Assembly: GCA_017441585.1 (NCBI GenBank)
Contig: JAFRWW010000012.1
Coordinates: 1-64,000 of the forward strand
DNA: 64,000 nt
From: Lachnospiraceae bacterium
GTDB taxonomy: Bacteria > Bacillota > Clostridia > Lachnospirales > Lachnospiraceae
Direction: 5' to 3'
The notes under the pieces were generated by a model. It saw nothing but the letters and a program-made list of their open reading frames with translations. It was not told the origin of the DNA and did no database searches. The stretch's first letter is position 1. Every line of letters starts with the position of its first letter. A program made the position numbers and the translations under genes. Of this stretch, positions 17,027-26,384 are shown piece by piece.

Positions 17027-17452
17027 ATGAATGTAAAGAATTGCAAAAGGTGTGGAAAGATCTTTAATTATCTGGTGGGACCGCAGATATGTCCCCAGTG
17101 CCGTGAAGCACTGGAAAATAAGTTTCAGGAAGTAAAGGCATATATCCTTGAGCATAAGGACACTGCCAATATTACCACTGTTGCCGAAGAGTGTAATGTA
17201 GATGTCAATCAGATCAAGCAGTGGGTAAGGGAAGAGAGACTTGCCTTCGGCGAGCAGTCAGTGCTTGGAATAGAGTGCGAGGTCTGCGGTACCATGATAA
17301 AGACCGGACGTTTCTGCGAAAAGTGCAAGAATGACATAACCAGAGGACTTATCGACGCAGCGGGTCTTAACAAAAAGGCCGAGCCCGAGAAGAAGGCATC
17401 CCACAGAGAGGCCGCAAGGATGAGATTCCTCGACAGCAGTAACAGAGGCTGA
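17027..17452 (+). CDS. yvyF: YvyF-type flagellar operon protein
   Basis: A 141-residue protein with two zinc-binding clusters, CKRCGKIF...CPQC at the N-terminus and CEVCGTMIKTGRFCEKC near residue 85, around a winged-helix-like stretch (TANITTVAEECNVDVNQIKQ). This is the pattern of the small 'flagellar operon protein' family found next to flgM and comFC in motile Firmicutes. Function is unproven, perhaps regulatory. GGGAGG lies before the ATG. Downstream flgM, flgN or flgK, which usually follow, are absent here. Confidence 0.8.
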   Translation: MNVKNCKRCGKIFNYLVGPQICPQCREALENKFQEVKAYILEHKDTANITTVAEECNVDVNQIKQWVREERLAFGEQSVLGIECEVCGTMIKTGRFCEKCKNDITRGLIDAAGLNKKAEPEKKASHREAARMRFLDSSNRG

Positions 17453-17458
17453 TCAAAT

Positions 17459-17848
17459 ATGCTGGATGAAAGCAGGATAAAACTGATGACCAGAATGGCG
17501 TCCTATGAGGACACGGAGGGCAGGAAATCCATTCCCATAGCCGGATATTTCCGCGGGGATTATGTGAGCCTGAACGTGGTAAAGACCGCCATAAGCGCTA
17601 CCATCGCGTTTGTTCTGGTACTGGCTGTCTATGTGTATTACAATCTGGAGAACTTTATAGCCGATATCTATAAGTATGATCTTGAGAGTATGGGGAAAAG
17701 GATATTTTCCGTATATCTCGTGTATGTTGCGGCATTTACGGTTTTTTCCTTTTTCTTTTACACCTGGAAGTACAGCAAAGCGAAAAAAAGCATACAGGAG
17801 TACAGCCTGGCATTAAAGAAGCTGGACTCAATGTATGAGGAGGAGTAA
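17459..17848 (+). CDS. Unknown membrane protein with two predicted spans
   Basis: A 129-residue protein. A polar N-terminus of about 40 residues precedes a span near residues 43-61 (AISATIAFVLVLAVYVYYN), a short loop, a second span near 78-98 (VYLVYVAAFTVFSFFFYTW) and a short lysine-rich coiled tail. I do not recognise the family. It sits 6 bases after yvyF and just before another membrane protein and cdaA, so it may belong to the same transcript. No catalytic motif is visible. Confidence 0.7.
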   Translation: MLDESRIKLMTRMASYEDTEGRKSIPIAGYFRGDYVSLNVVKTAISATIAFVLVLAVYVYYNLENFIADIYKYDLESMGKRIFSVYLVYVAAFTVFSFFFYTWKYSKAKKSIQEYSLALKKLDSMYEEE

Positions 17849-17867
17849 TTTTTAATTTTTTTAAGTC

Positions 17868-19298
17868 ATGACTGGATTACTGGAGATCAGGGAATACCTG
17901 AAGGATATTTACGGAAAGTATGATATTTACATACTTCCCGTTCTCAAACTGATACTGGCTATAATCACTTTTGCGGTGATAGGTGCAAACGCCGGCTACA
18001 TGAGCCGGCTGTCAAATCCGGCACTCATTCTGGTGCTGGCTCTTTTGTGTTCCTTTTTACCTGTGAATGTGCTGGTGGTGCTCGCAGCTCTTTATTCCGT
18101 GGCAAATATTTATGCGCTTTCAATGGAGTGCGCCGTGGTGGTGGCTGCGGTATTTCTGATCATGTTTCTCGTATATTTCAGATTTGCCCCTTCCGATGCT
18201 CTTGTACTGGTGCTGACTCCCATCTGTTTTCTGATGCACATACCCTATGCGGTGCCGCTTTGCTGCGGTCTGTCGGGGACTCCTGTCTCTGCCATATCCT
18301 GTGCCTGCGGCGTCGTGGTATATTATATTTTTGATTTTATCAAGGTCAATGAGACCGATATAGTGGCTCTGGATTCGGAGACCACCGTCACCAGACTCAG
18401 ATTCGTGGTGGACGGACTTTTGTCAAACAAGGGCATGCTGGTCATGGCTGCAGCCTTTGCCATCACGGTTATAGTCGTATATGTAATACGCAGGCTTGCT
18501 GTGGATCATGCCTGGACCATAGCCATAATGGCAGGATTTTTCGCTTCCATGATAGCAGTCCTTGCAGGGGATATGTCAGTGGGGGTCACCGTTTCCATAG
18601 GTGGAGTGATCCTGGGAGGCCTGGTTTCACTGGCCTTGGCCTTTGTTCTTAAGTTTTTCGTATTTTCGGTGGATTATACCCGCACGGAGCGTCTTCAGTT
18701 TGAGGATGATGAATATTATTACTATGTGAAGGCCGTACCCAAGGTTACCTTGTCCGTTCCCGAAAAGACGGTCAAAAAGATAAGCCAGCACTCCGGTGAA
18801 GACAGGACAGTCAGGGAAAACAGGGAGCCTAAGGAGGCAAAGGATTATCCCGTGTTCAATCAGGCAAGGCTTGATGATTCGGGTTATCCCGGGGCCGCAA
18901 GGCGACGTCAGGCACCTGCCAGATCTTCCCAGGCGCAGAGCCTGGTATCGGGCCAGAGGCCCGCAGGGGTAAGGAGAGAATCCACCCTTCCCAGAGACAG
19001 GCGTATAGTTCAGCAAAAGCCCGCTGACGGAAGCATAAATTATGGCAGGAGCAACTCCGGTGCAACCCCGGCCCGAAGCGCCGTGTCACCCCAGGGACAG
19101 CGTCCGGTAGCCTCTCAGGGTCAGCGCCCGGCATCAATGGGACAGCGCCCGACAGCGCATCAGGGACAGCGCACCACAGCCCCTCAGGGTCCCAGACAGG
19201 GTCAGCCACGCAGCGGCGGTAACGGTATCAACTATGGCAGACCCCCGGTGCGTAATACGGATGATACCAGGGTGATCAGGAAAAGACCGGAAGAATAA
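17868..19298 (+). CDS. Polytopic membrane protein with disordered GQRP-repeat cytoplasmic tail
   Basis: 476 residues. The first 265 contain about nine or ten hydrophobic spans (for example ILVLALLCSFLPVNVLVVLA); overall it resembles ABC-2 or exporter-like permeases but has no diagnostic motif. From about residue 300 the tail is polar and low in complexity: basic, Pro/Gln/Gly-rich, with five or so GQRP-like units and two INYGR motifs (near 385 and 460). No good ribosome site precedes the ATG, which suggests coupling to the upstream gene. Next to cdaA, it may help couple c-di-AMP signalling to the envelope, but this is inference. Confidence 0.7.
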   Translation: MTGLLEIREYLKDIYGKYDIYILPVLKLILAIITFAVIGANAGYMSRLSNPALILVLALLCSFLPVNVLVVLAALYSVANIYALSMECAVVVAAVFLIMFLVYFRFAPSDALVLVLTPICFLMHIPYAVPLCCGLSGTPVSAISCACGVVVYYIFDFIKVNETDIVALDSETTVTRLRFVVDGLLSNKGMLVMAAAFAITVIVVYVIRRLAVDHAWTIAIMAGFFASMIAVLAGDMSVGVTVSIGGVILGGLVSLALAFVLKFFVFSVDYTRTERLQFEDDEYYYYVKAVPKVTLSVPEKTVKKISQHSGEDRTVRENREPKEAKDYPVFNQARLDDSGYPGAARRRQAPARSSQAQSLVSGQRPAGVRRESTLPRDRRIVQQKPADGSINYGRSNSGATPARSAVSPQGQRPVASQGQRPASMGQRPTAHQGQRTTAPQGPRQGQPRSGGNGINYGRPPVRNTDDTRVIRKRPEE

Positions 19299-19314
19299 TA
19301 ATTACATGTAGCAG

Positions 19315-20196
19315 GTGGATGATTTGGAACGTATTGTCACATTTGTGGAAACCTATTTAAGTACCTCTGCTCTCCCTAAGATCGAGTGGACTGATATCAT
19401 AGAGATACTTATAATAGCGTATCTGGTTTACAGGATTTTGATATGGGCAAAGGATACCAGGGCCTGGTCCTTAGTGAAAGGCCTTGTGGTTATCTTTGTC
19501 TTTCTTTTTATGGCTGTATTGCTCCAGATGAACACCATTTTGTGGATAGTGAAAAACGCATCAATGGTGGCTATCATGGCCCTCGTCATAGTGTTCCAGC
19601 CGGAGCTGAGGCATGCACTGGAGAGTATAGGACGTGGTAATGTGCTATCAAGCTTTCTGCCACAGGATGATTCCCGTCATTTGGATATGGATTTTACCGA
19701 AAAGACGGTCAATGAGATCAGCAAGGCCTGTTTTGAGATGGGCAGAGCCAAGACCGGAGCCCTCATAGTGGTGGCCAGGGCCGATTCCCTGGCGGACTAT
19801 ACCAGGACCGGCATTGATGTGGATGCACTGGTCACCAGCCAGCTTCTGATCAACATTTTTGAGCATAATACCCCGCTTCATGACGGAGCGGTCATAATAA
19901 AGGGAAACCGTATAGTGTCAGCCACCTGTTATCTGCCTCTTTCAGATAACATGGCTCTTTCAAAGGCCCTGGGTACCAGACACAGGGCGGGCGTGGGCAT
20001 ATCCGAGACTACGGACTCCATCACCGTGATCGTCTCCGAGGAGACGGGCAGGGTATCCGTGGCCATGAAGGGAAAGCTTTACGGTAATGTGAATCCCGAT
20101 GACCTGCGGGAAAAGCTTCAGGCTGCCATAGTCAAGCCTCAGAAGGATGAGAAGAAGTTCTTCTGGAAGAAGCAAAGGAGGGACAATGAAGGATAA
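19315..20196 (+). CDS. cdaA: Diadenylate cyclase CdaA (DacA)
   Basis: A 293-residue membrane enzyme: three N-terminal spans, then a DAC domain. Catalytic HDGA is at residues 189-192 and GTRHRAG at 220-226, both intact, so it should make c-di-AMP from two ATP at the inner membrane face. c-di-AMP controls potassium and osmolyte uptake and wall homeostasis. The start is taken as GTG 19315, which gives the expected three-span N-terminus; the ribosome site is weak. cdaR follows with an 11-base overlap, as in Bacillus. glmM, the usual third gene, is missing and a sugar transferase takes its place. Confidence 0.93.
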   Translation: MDDLERIVTFVETYLSTSALPKIEWTDIIEILIIAYLVYRILIWAKDTRAWSLVKGLVVIFVFLFMAVLLQMNTILWIVKNASMVAIMALVIVFQPELRHALESIGRGNVLSSFLPQDDSRHLDMDFTEKTVNEISKACFEMGRAKTGALIVVARADSLADYTRTGIDVDALVTSQLLINIFEHNTPLHDGAVIIKGNRIVSATCYLPLSDNMALSKALGTRHRAGVGISETTDSITVIVSEETGRVSVAMKGKLYGNVNPDDLREKLQAAIVKPQKDEKKFFWKKQRRDNEG

Positions 20197-21484
20197 ATTT
20201 ATCGCCTTTTGGACCCATAATACGCTGCTTAAGTTTTTGTCTCTGGTGGTGGCATTCATACTCTGGCTCATCGTGGTAAACTATGATGATCCCACCGTGA
20301 CCAAGACATATTCTTCCATACCCGTGGAGTTTCTAAACCCCGACGTGCTGACAGATAACGGTAAGGTATATGATATCGTGGATGATTCGGGGATGGTCTC
20401 CGTACAGGTAAAGGCCAAGCGTTCCGTTCAGAACCTTTTAAGCCGCGACGATTTCAAGGCTACGGCGGACCTGGGCAAGCTGTTCCCGGACAATACGGTG
20501 CCCGTGGAGGTTAAGGCCGTCAGATTTGCGGACAGGATAGATGCAGTGACCTTAAAGGGAAAGGGCAGCATCGCTCTTGTTATAGATGATTTCAAGGAAC
20601 GTCAGTTTAATATACAGGTTGAGACCACCGGGGATATCTATGAGGGATATATGGTAGGCAACGTATCCCTGGATAAGAACGTGGTAAAGGTGTCGGGCCC
20701 CATGACCAAGGTGGACCAGGTATCCACAGCCAGCGTGACCGTGGACGTGGGAGGCATGACACAGGATATTTCCACTACCGAAGATATCATCCTCTATGAT
20801 GAAAACGGCCAGCAGATCTTCAACCAGGATATTACCTTAAGCCGAACCTCTGTCGGTGTAAATGTCCAGATCTGGAAGGTAAAGACTCTGCCGGTGACTT
20901 ATGGCTATCAGGGAGAGCCTGCCGGCGGTTATGGTCTCACGGGAGTGCTGAGCTGTGATCCCGAAATGGTCCAGGTGGCAGGCGTGGCCTCTGTGATAGA
21001 TGAGGCCACCAGTCTGGTGATCCCTTCATCGGCTGTGGATATCACAGGATCCACCTCCGATAAAAAGGTGGTCATAAATCTGGAGGATTATCTGGAAAGC
21101 GGTATAATTCTCACTGATGATAATAAGACTGCCATAGTCACTGTCGGTATTTCGGCTCTTCAGTCGAAGATGATGGAGGTCCCCACAGCTAATATCCAGG
21201 TGCTCAATACACCTGAGGGCATGGTTTCCACCCTGGGAGGACTGGGTGAAGTGACTGCTGTGGAACTGACCGGTCTGGGACCTGCTTTTGACAGCCTTGA
21301 CGCTGCAAAACTAACTGGTTTTGTGGATGTTTTGAGTATATATAATCCGGAGGAAGGGGAACCGGCTCCCGGAATTTATGAGACTGATGTGTACTTTAAT
21401 CTCCCCGAGGGCGTGAAGGCCTCTGCTGTGAAGGCACAGTTGATCGTCAGAAATGAGGATGCTCCTGATGAACAGGATGAGTAA
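20186..21484 (+). CDS. cdaR: CdaA regulatory protein CdaR (YbbR domains)
   Basis: A 432-residue protein with one N-terminal membrane anchor (LLKFLSLVVAFILWLIVVNY) followed by about three to four extracytoplasmic YbbR-like domains, each marked by segments such as SIPVEFLN and LPVTYGYQGEPAGGY. In other Firmicutes CdaR binds CdaA through the membrane and tunes c-di-AMP synthesis. AAAGGAGG at 20174-20181 sets the ATG at 20186. Slightly acidic C-terminus. Confidence 0.9.
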   Translation: MKDKFIAFWTHNTLLKFLSLVVAFILWLIVVNYDDPTVTKTYSSIPVEFLNPDVLTDNGKVYDIVDDSGMVSVQVKAKRSVQNLLSRDDFKATADLGKLFPDNTVPVEVKAVRFADRIDAVTLKGKGSIALVIDDFKERQFNIQVETTGDIYEGYMVGNVSLDKNVVKVSGPMTKVDQVSTASVTVDVGGMTQDISTTEDIILYDENGQQIFNQDITLSRTSVGVNVQIWKVKTLPVTYGYQGEPAGGYGLTGVLSCDPEMVQVAGVASVIDEATSLVIPSSAVDITGSTSDKKVVINLEDYLESGIILTDDNKTAIVTVGISALQSKMMEVPTANIQVLNTPEGMVSTLGGLGEVTAVELTGLGPAFDSLDAAKLTGFVDVLSIYNPEEGEPAPGIYETDVYFNLPEGVKASAVKAQLIVRNEDAPDEQDE

Positions 21485-22826
21485 GAATACGGAAGCATGG
21501 CGTCGCCTTTACATGCTTGTGGGCGAAGCCGTGCTTGTGGCGTTTCATGTGCTTTTGATATATATCATTTTGCACTACGTATACAATAATGATTTCAGGA
21601 CCCAGCTCTATGCCAGGGGTCATATTCTGGTACTGGGTATTTATACCGTGATCTATATAGGTTTCGGTCAGCTTTTCGGCGGGCTTCTGATCGGCAGCCG
21701 CAGGCCCGGGGAAGTCATGTTCTCCGAGCTGTTTACGGCCTGCTTTTCGAATGCGGTCCTTTATCTCATCGTCATGATGTACTCCTTCAGTTTCCCTACT
21801 CTCGTGCCGCTTACCGGGGCTACTGTACTTCAGCTTTTATTTTCCGCCTTCTGGATAAACCTGAGCGGTACTTTGTATAAGCGCCTGTTCATACCCTATC
21901 AGGTGCTGCTGATATATGACGGTGACGCCACGGACAGTTTTGTCAGGAAACTGGAGCAGAGGAAGGACCAGCTCACGGTCACTGATTCCATCTGCGCCAC
22001 AGCTCCCACAGAGGAGATATACCGTAAGATAGACAATGTGCATACCGTTATAATCTGGGATCTGGAAGTGACCCGGAGAAATACCATTTTTAAGTACTGC
22101 TATGAGAATTCGAAGCGCATATATACCGCGCCGAAGCTGTCTGATATCATCTTCACCGGCTCATCTTCGGTCCACATGTTTGATACGCCGCTGCTTCTGA
22201 CACAGGGCTCTCCCATAGGCTATGAGCAGAGGGTGATCAAGCGGCTTATAGATGTGGTGCTGTCCATAGTGCTATTGATACTCACTTCGCCCATCATGCT
22301 GCTTACGGCCATAGCCATAAAGCTTCAGGACAGGGGACCGGTCCTTTATAAGCAGGTGCGCTGTACCAAGAACAACAGGGAATTTAAGATCCTCAAGTTC
22401 AGGAGTATGGTGGTGGATGCCGAAAAAATGGGTATTCAGCTGGCTAAGCAAAAAGATGACCGTATCACCCCGGTGGGGCGTTTCATAAGGGCGGTGAGGA
22501 TAGATGAACTGCCCCAGCTTATAAATGTGCTTAAGGGCGAGATGTCCTTTGTGGGTCCCAGGCCCGAAAGACCGGAGCTTATCAGAAAATATACCCAGGA
22601 TATGCCTGAGTTTGCCTACAGGACAAAGGTACAGGCCGGTATCACGGGATATGCCCAGCTTTACGGCAAATATAATACCCGACCCTATGATAAGCTTAAG
22701 CTGGATCTGCACTACATTGAGAATTATTCGCTCTGGCTTGATTTTAAACTGATGATACTCACGTTCAAGATACTCTTTACCCCCGAGAGCACCGAGGGGG
22801 TGGAAGATGATGAAGCTGTCGTTTAA
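21468..22826 (+). CDS. Initiating polyprenyl-phosphate sugar-1-phosphate transferase (first copy)
   Basis: About 452 residues: four or five N-terminal membrane spans, a weak nucleotide-binding-like middle, then the bacterial sugar transferase domain with one span and FKILKFRSMV, RIDELPQLINVLKGEMS and FVGPRPE. It loads the first sugar-phosphate onto undecaprenyl phosphate, starting a lipid-linked glycan. Candidate starts are ATG 21453, 21468 and 21477; GAGGA at 21455-21459 favours 21468, overlapping cdaR by 17 bases. A second transferase of the same type lies at 32248. Being coupled to cdaR is odd. Confidence 0.9.
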   Translation: MNRMSKNTEAWRRLYMLVGEAVLVAFHVLLIYIILHYVYNNDFRTQLYARGHILVLGIYTVIYIGFGQLFGGLLIGSRRPGEVMFSELFTACFSNAVLYLIVMMYSFSFPTLVPLTGATVLQLLFSAFWINLSGTLYKRLFIPYQVLLIYDGDATDSFVRKLEQRKDQLTVTDSICATAPTEEIYRKIDNVHTVIIWDLEVTRRNTIFKYCYENSKRIYTAPKLSDIIFTGSSSVHMFDTPLLLTQGSPIGYEQRVIKRLIDVVLSIVLLILTSPIMLLTAIAIKLQDRGPVLYKQVRCTKNNREFKILKFRSMVVDAEKMGIQLAKQKDDRITPVGRFIRAVRIDELPQLINVLKGEMSFVGPRPERPELIRKYTQDMPEFAYRTKVQAGITGYAQLYGKYNTRPYDKLKLDLHYIENYSLWLDFKLMILTFKILFTPESTEGVEDDEAVV

Positions 22827-22857
22827 TATAACAGCATACTGCTGATAAGGTGTTTTT

Positions 22858-23610
22858 ATGTATGATGGATTGGTCAGTGTCATAATACCCGTTCATAATG
22901 CGGAAAGGTTTATAGAGGATACCATAGCCTCGGTCAAAAGCCAGAGCTATGAGAACTGGGAAGTCATCCTGGTGGATGATGCTTCCGAGGACGGGAGCGT
23001 AAGGGTCATTGAAAAATATCTTGATGATCCCCGTTTCAGACTGGTATCCCTGGAGAAAAAGAGCGGCCCCGCCAATGCGAGGAACGCCGGTCTAAACGCG
23101 GCAAAGGGCAGGTTTATAGCTTTTCTGGATGCGGATGACATCTGGTTTCCGGATAAGCTCTCCGTCCAGCTTCAGTTTATGGAAGAGCATGACTGTCCCT
23201 TTTCTTTTACCTCCTACGAATATGCGACTCCCGACGGCGTGGGCGTGGCCAAGATAGTGAGGGTACCCGCAAGGATCACCTACAGAGAGGCCATAAAGAA
23301 TACGACGATATTTACCAGTACCGTGATCTTTGACAGGGATAAGCTAGATGAATCACTGATGAGGATGCCTGATGTGCCATCAGAGGATTCTGCCACCTGG
23401 TGGCAGGTTTTGAGAAGCGGTATCACGGGATACGGGCTGACGGAGCCCAAGACTTTGTACCGGCGTTCTGACGGGACGCTGTCCTCAAACAAGATAACAG
23501 CCATAAAGAGAGTGTGGAATCTGTATCGCAATGTGGAACATTTCAATGTGTTCTACAGTGCCTATTGCTTCTTCTTTTACGCTGTCAATGCAGTCTTCAG
23601 ACGTTTGTAG
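22858..23610 (+). CDS. Glycosyltransferase family 2 (TuaG-like)
   Basis: A 250-residue GT-A enzyme: SVIIPVHNAERFIEDTI at the N-terminus, EVILVDDASEDGS for nucleotide binding, then IAFLDADDIWFPDKL carrying the DxD-type metal site, and ATWWQVLRSG as the acceptor-side motif. It resembles teichuronic-acid-type transferases such as TuaG. Donor sugar unknown. A short hydrophobic end (YCFFFYAVNAVF) may touch the membrane. Starts 31 bases after the sugar transferase. Confidence 0.88.
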   Translation: MYDGLVSVIIPVHNAERFIEDTIASVKSQSYENWEVILVDDASEDGSVRVIEKYLDDPRFRLVSLEKKSGPANARNAGLNAAKGRFIAFLDADDIWFPDKLSVQLQFMEEHDCPFSFTSYEYATPDGVGVAKIVRVPARITYREAIKNTTIFTSTVIFDRDKLDESLMRMPDVPSEDSATWWQVLRSGITGYGLTEPKTLYRRSDGTLSSNKITAIKRVWNLYRNVEHFNVFYSAYCFFFYAVNAVFRRL

Positions 23611-23621
23611 GAGTGGACGGT

Positions 23622-24428
23622 ATGGGTGTCTGTGTATTGCTGTCCGCCATGCATCTTGAGGATCATTCCCTGCTGGAGGAGCTCAATATAAAAAGCGATG
23701 CGGTGGTGATAAACCAGTGCGATAAAAATGAGGTCCGGGATATTAAGGAAGGCGACAGGCGGATCCTTTTTCTGTCCGAAAAGGACAGGGGACTTTCAAA
23801 GAGCAGGAACGAGGCCATCAGGCAGTCGGATGCCGGAGGCTTTGGCGATGTGTGCATATTCTGCGACAATGACTGTGTGTATGAGGAAGGGGCGGCCTCA
23901 CAGATAGAGGCGGCCTTTGACAGGAATCCCCAGGCGGATATAATCGTGTTTTTTGTAAAAAGGCCCGAGAAAAGTGAGCCCGTTCTTAAAAAGGAGGGGC
24001 CTCTTTCATATATTGGGGCCATCAAGATATTTTCACCGGAGATAGCCTTCAGAAGAAGCTCCCTTATGGACAGGGGCCTTTTTATGGATGAGGATTTCGG
24101 GGCCGGCGCCAGGTATATGATGGGTGAAGAAAATATTTTTTTGTTCAAGGCCAAACAGATGGGCTTAAAGGTGGTCTATGTGCCCCTTCAGATAGCTCAT
24201 CTTAAGGAAAATGAGTCCACCTGGTTTAAGGGCTATACCGATGATTATTTTAAATCCAGGGGAGCAGGATATCGCGCCATGGTGGGCAGGCTCTCCTTTT
24301 TGCTGATATGGCAGTTTGCCATCAGGAAGTATTCGCTATACAAAGCTGACAACGGTTTTTGGCGGGCACTCAGGATGATGAATGCGGGTGTGAGGGAATA
24401 TGAAGATATTTGTAGTCGGCGATCATAA
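23622..24428 (+). CDS. Divergent GT2-like glycosyltransferase
   Basis: 268 residues. The fold looks like GT2 but is divergent: SEKDRGLSKSRNEAIRQS is the usual second helix, VCIFCDNDCVY supplies an Asp-rich metal site, and MMGEENIFLFKAKQMG matches the galactosyltransferase-like end. The N-terminus lacks the common VSVIIPTYN pattern (it reads MGVCVLLSAMHLE). AGGAG at 23609-23613 supports ATG 23622 rather than the longer open frame. It overlaps the next GT4 gene by 29 bases. Confidence 0.75.
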   Translation: MGVCVLLSAMHLEDHSLLEELNIKSDAVVINQCDKNEVRDIKEGDRRILFLSEKDRGLSKSRNEAIRQSDAGGFGDVCIFCDNDCVYEEGAASQIEAAFDRNPQADIIVFFVKRPEKSEPVLKKEGPLSYIGAIKIFSPEIAFRRSSLMDRGLFMDEDFGAGARYMMGEENIFLFKAKQMGLKVVYVPLQIAHLKENESTWFKGYTDDYFKSRGAGYRAMVGRLSFLLIWQFAIRKYSLYKADNGFWRALRMMNAGVREYEDICSRRS

Positions 24429-25407
24429 AACAGGAACAGGTCCGGCTAACGCCACAGCCTCCCTGCTTAAGGCCATGCCTGAGGATACCCTTTATCTTAA
24501 GAGTGCCAATAAGGCGGCGAGGCTTTTTGAGATCATAACAGGGGTTCCTTCCTGCGACCTTGTATTTTTGTCAGGACATTCAAAGCAGAATCTCTGGGCC
24601 ATAAAGCTGGCCCGTATATTTAAAAAGCCTGTATTTTTTTGGATGCACGGCTGTGTGGAATATGAAAATGAGATAAATGAAGAGCCCGATGAAGACATGG
24701 CCCGTGTGGAAAGGCAGGTTTTAGAGCAAAGCGACAGGATACTGGCGGTTTCCCCGTCCTTTGAAGCCTGGCTCAAGGACAGATATCCTTCCTATAAAGG
24801 GAAGATCGGCTGTCTTCAAAACGGCATAGATACGTCATTTTTTGCGGGCTTCAAAAATGAAGGACAAAAGAAACCCGAAGAAGGTGCACCTGTAAGGATC
24901 CTCTGTGTCGGAGGAGGCATGAAGCGAAAGCGGATCGCAAGGGTCTGCGAAGCTGTGGATATGCTCAATGAAGATGGTATTACCTGCACGCTTGACATAA
25001 TCGGGGCAAAGGGGGCGGATTCGGATCTTATAGAAAACAGTGCCCATGCGTCCTATAGGGGGCTTGTAAGCCCCAAAGAGGCGGGAGAACTCATGAAGCA
25101 GTCCGATCTTTTTGTCCAGAATTCCTGCTTTGAAACCTTTGGCCTGGCGCCGCTTGAGGCCCTTACCGCAGGCTGTGACGTACTTTTTTCAAGGCAGACC
25201 GGCGCCCTTTGCGTATTTGATGAAGGAAGCCTTATGGACATGGACCTTATAGAGGATACGGAAGATTCGCGGCATATCGCCGACAGGATAGTACATATAA
25301 TTGAAGAACATAATCATGACCGTCTGATCGCCGGGATAGATATGCAAAAGAATTCCTGGGAGAATACGGTAAAAAGGCTTTTTGAGATGGCCGGAAAGGA
25401 AAACTGA
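24400..25407 (+). CDS. Glycosyltransferase family 4
   Basis: A 335-residue GT-B enzyme. The N-terminal domain begins MKIFVVGDHKTGTGPANAT, and the C-terminal domain contains ILCVGGGMKRKRI and the donor-phosphate region SCFETFGLAPLEALTAGCD with the conserved E-x7-E pattern, typical of retaining GT4 enzymes. It likely adds one sugar to the lipid-linked intermediate in the cytoplasm. Acceptor and donor unknown. Confidence 0.85.
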   Translation: MKIFVVGDHKTGTGPANATASLLKAMPEDTLYLKSANKAARLFEIITGVPSCDLVFLSGHSKQNLWAIKLARIFKKPVFFWMHGCVEYENEINEEPDEDMARVERQVLEQSDRILAVSPSFEAWLKDRYPSYKGKIGCLQNGIDTSFFAGFKNEGQKKPEEGAPVRILCVGGGMKRKRIARVCEAVDMLNEDGITCTLDIIGAKGADSDLIENSAHASYRGLVSPKEAGELMKQSDLFVQNSCFETFGLAPLEALTAGCDVLFSRQTGALCVFDEGSLMDMDLIEDTEDSRHIADRIVHIIEEHNHDRLIAGIDMQKNSWENTVKRLFEMAGKEN

Positions 25408-25408
25408 T

Positions 25409-26308
25409 TTGCAGACTTTGAATGTGGCACAGGAGGGGTTTAAATATCTGTGGCTGTGTCTTCGCGAATACAGCGGAGGCTATGGTTATTTTATCCTTTA
25501 CCTTCTGGCCCTTTCATACATTATCATAAAGGGAAACGAGACTGAAAAGGTGGTGTTCGTACCTCAGAGCATATTACTGGCGCTGACGGTATATAACCCC
25601 TTTTTCCCAATGTTCTTGAACAGGATATTTGACGTAAATAATGAGTATTACAGGTTCTTCTGGATCACTCCCGTGGTCATACTCCTGTCTTATGTGATGG
25701 CAAAGCTCTGTTTTGGGCAGGTCAAAACTCCCACCCTGTTTTTTGCTCTTATTGCAGTTTTTTCCCTTGTCATTATCGCCGGCGGTCGTTTTCTTTATAA
25801 AGACGGATATATAAAGTCTCCCAACGTATACAAGATGCCCACGGAGATCCCCCACATCGCCAACATGATACATGATGATGCAAAAGGACGTTATGAAGGA
25901 GATTATTATCCAAGGGCCATCTGTGAATTCGATTATGAAATGTGCCTTCGCCAGTATGATGCCTCCATCATGCTCACCTGCTCCAGAGAAGAGTACCTTC
26001 GCGCCGTGACGGGACAGCTAGGCACACAGGATGTGGAAAGCGAAGAAGAGTATTATCCCCGCGTTCTTGCCGTGATGGTAAATAACTGGTATATAGAACC
26101 CAAGGAATTTAAGAAAGGTCTTGAAAAAACCGGCACGGAGTACGTATGCGCCAGCACCGCAAACACCGATCTGTGTGATTACCTAAAGGAGCGCTGCGAC
26201 CTGAGAGTAGTCGGAATGAGCGCCAACCACACCCTGTTCCACTACGAACTGCAGGAATCCGAAGGCTGGACCCTCCCCGACTACCGGGACGTGTGGGAGA
26301 ATTATTAA
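25409..26308 (+). CDS. Unknown membrane protein with C-terminal extramembrane domain
   Basis: 299 residues starting at TTG 25409, set by AAAGGA at 25395-25400 with an 8-base spacer, one base after the upstream stop. The first ~140 residues hold about four spans (for example GYFILYLLALSYIII and PTLFFALIAVFSLVIIAGG), followed by a soluble domain of about 155 residues. It looks like the end of a large GT-C or polymerase-type membrane protein and may be 5'-truncated, since related proteins usually have more spans. Function not assigned. A repeat-rich gap follows. Confidence 0.65.
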   Translation: MQTLNVAQEGFKYLWLCLREYSGGYGYFILYLLALSYIIIKGNETEKVVFVPQSILLALTVYNPFFPMFLNRIFDVNNEYYRFFWITPVVILLSYVMAKLCFGQVKTPTLFFALIAVFSLVIIAGGRFLYKDGYIKSPNVYKMPTEIPHIANMIHDDAKGRYEGDYYPRAICEFDYEMCLRQYDASIMLTCSREEYLRAVTGQLGTQDVESEEEYYPRVLAVMVNNWYIEPKEFKKGLEKTGTEYVCASTANTDLCDYLKERCDLRVVGMSANHTLFHYELQESEGWTLPDYRDVWENY

Positions 26309-26323
26309 GAAAATTTTGGAAAA

Positions 26324-26352
26324 GATCCTTCGACTAAAGCCTCAGGATGACA
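26324..26352 (-). repeat. GTCATTCTGAG-type dispersed repeat, reverse copy 1
   Basis: Reads on the minus strand as GTCATCCTGAGGCTTTAG followed by CGAAGGATC. The same family appears at 29144-29172 (reverse), 53774-53801 and 59123-59152 (forward). All lie at gene ends or between genes. Confidence 0.75.
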
Positions 26353-26384
26353 GAGTGAGATTTTAATATATTAATTAATATAAA

